Below, one piece after another: positions 5,682 through 5,707 of a stretch of 5,707 bases of DNA. A program made the position numbers and the translations under genes. The notes below the pieces were generated by a model that saw nothing but the letters and a program-made list of their open reading frames with translations, did not search any database and was not told where the DNA came from. The stretch's first letter is position 1, and each line of letters opens with the position of its first letter. Where the stretch lies: NCBI GenBank assembly GCA_030608765.1, contig JAUWDN010000098.1, forward strand, positions 1 through 5,707, written 5' to 3'. The stretch is from Promethearchaeota archaeon (GTDB lineage: Archaea; Asgardarchaeota; Lokiarchaeia; Sigynarchaeales; SOKP01).

Positions 5682-5707
5682 ATGGCTGAATTTGATGGAA
5701 AACATTG
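5682..5707 (+). CDS. Start of a gene cut by the window edge
   Basis: ATG at 5682 opens a frame reading MAEFDGKH before the window ends. It follows GGTAAGGGTAAC, which is only a weak SD-like purine patch but lies at a suitable distance. A rival start is ATG 5668 in another frame (MVRVTWLNLMENI), which is also open to the edge but has only A/T in front of it. The first reading is preferred for its leader and composition. Nothing can be said about function from eight codons. Confidence 0.45.

Overview
The window is very AT-rich and reads as archaeal. TATA-type promoter elements sit at sensible distances from starts, T-rich tracts follow the genes, there is a Shine-Dalgarno (SD) site of the GGTGATC type, and one gene encodes a typical archaeal ribbon-helix-helix (RHH) regulator. 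The giant Glu/Lys-rich, TPR-like repeat protein fits an Asgard (Promethearchaeota, Lokiarchaeia-like) genome best. That placement is inferred from protein style and base composition, not from a marker gene.

Layout: positions 1-183 are non-coding leader with promoter-like AT stretches. Positions 184-4668 (+) hold one uninterrupted gene for a 1494-residue, entirely soluble, alpha-helical repeat protein. Its core is six long units of about 120-130 residues, each centred on a Gly-Trp (GW) turn. Shorter TPR-like hairpins flank the core on both sides, and the tail is short and basic. All nine tryptophans occupy the same position of the repeat, and the distance between successive tryptophans falls from 134 to 116 residues along the protein. 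Positions 4669-4729 are a short convergent spacer with T-rich terminators on both strands.

Positions 4730-4942 (-) encode a 70-residue RHH DNA-binding protein. It is divergent from a 107-residue conserved-looking small protein at 5230-5553 (+), which starts at TTG behind a strong SD. The 287-base divergent spacer holds promoter elements for both genes, a two-turn-spaced direct repeat (TATATGCC) over the + promoter, a near-palindrome over the - promoter, and a roughly 127-base island of higher GC that may be a relic gene or a small RNA. A further + gene appears to start at 5682 and runs out of the window.

How the genes work together cannot be established from the sequence. The repeat protein looks like a scaffold or cytoskeleton-like rod and stands alone as a transcription unit. 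The RHH protein is the obvious candidate to regulate itself and perhaps the divergent small gene. The 107-residue protein might be a small nucleic-acid-binding protein, but that is tentative.
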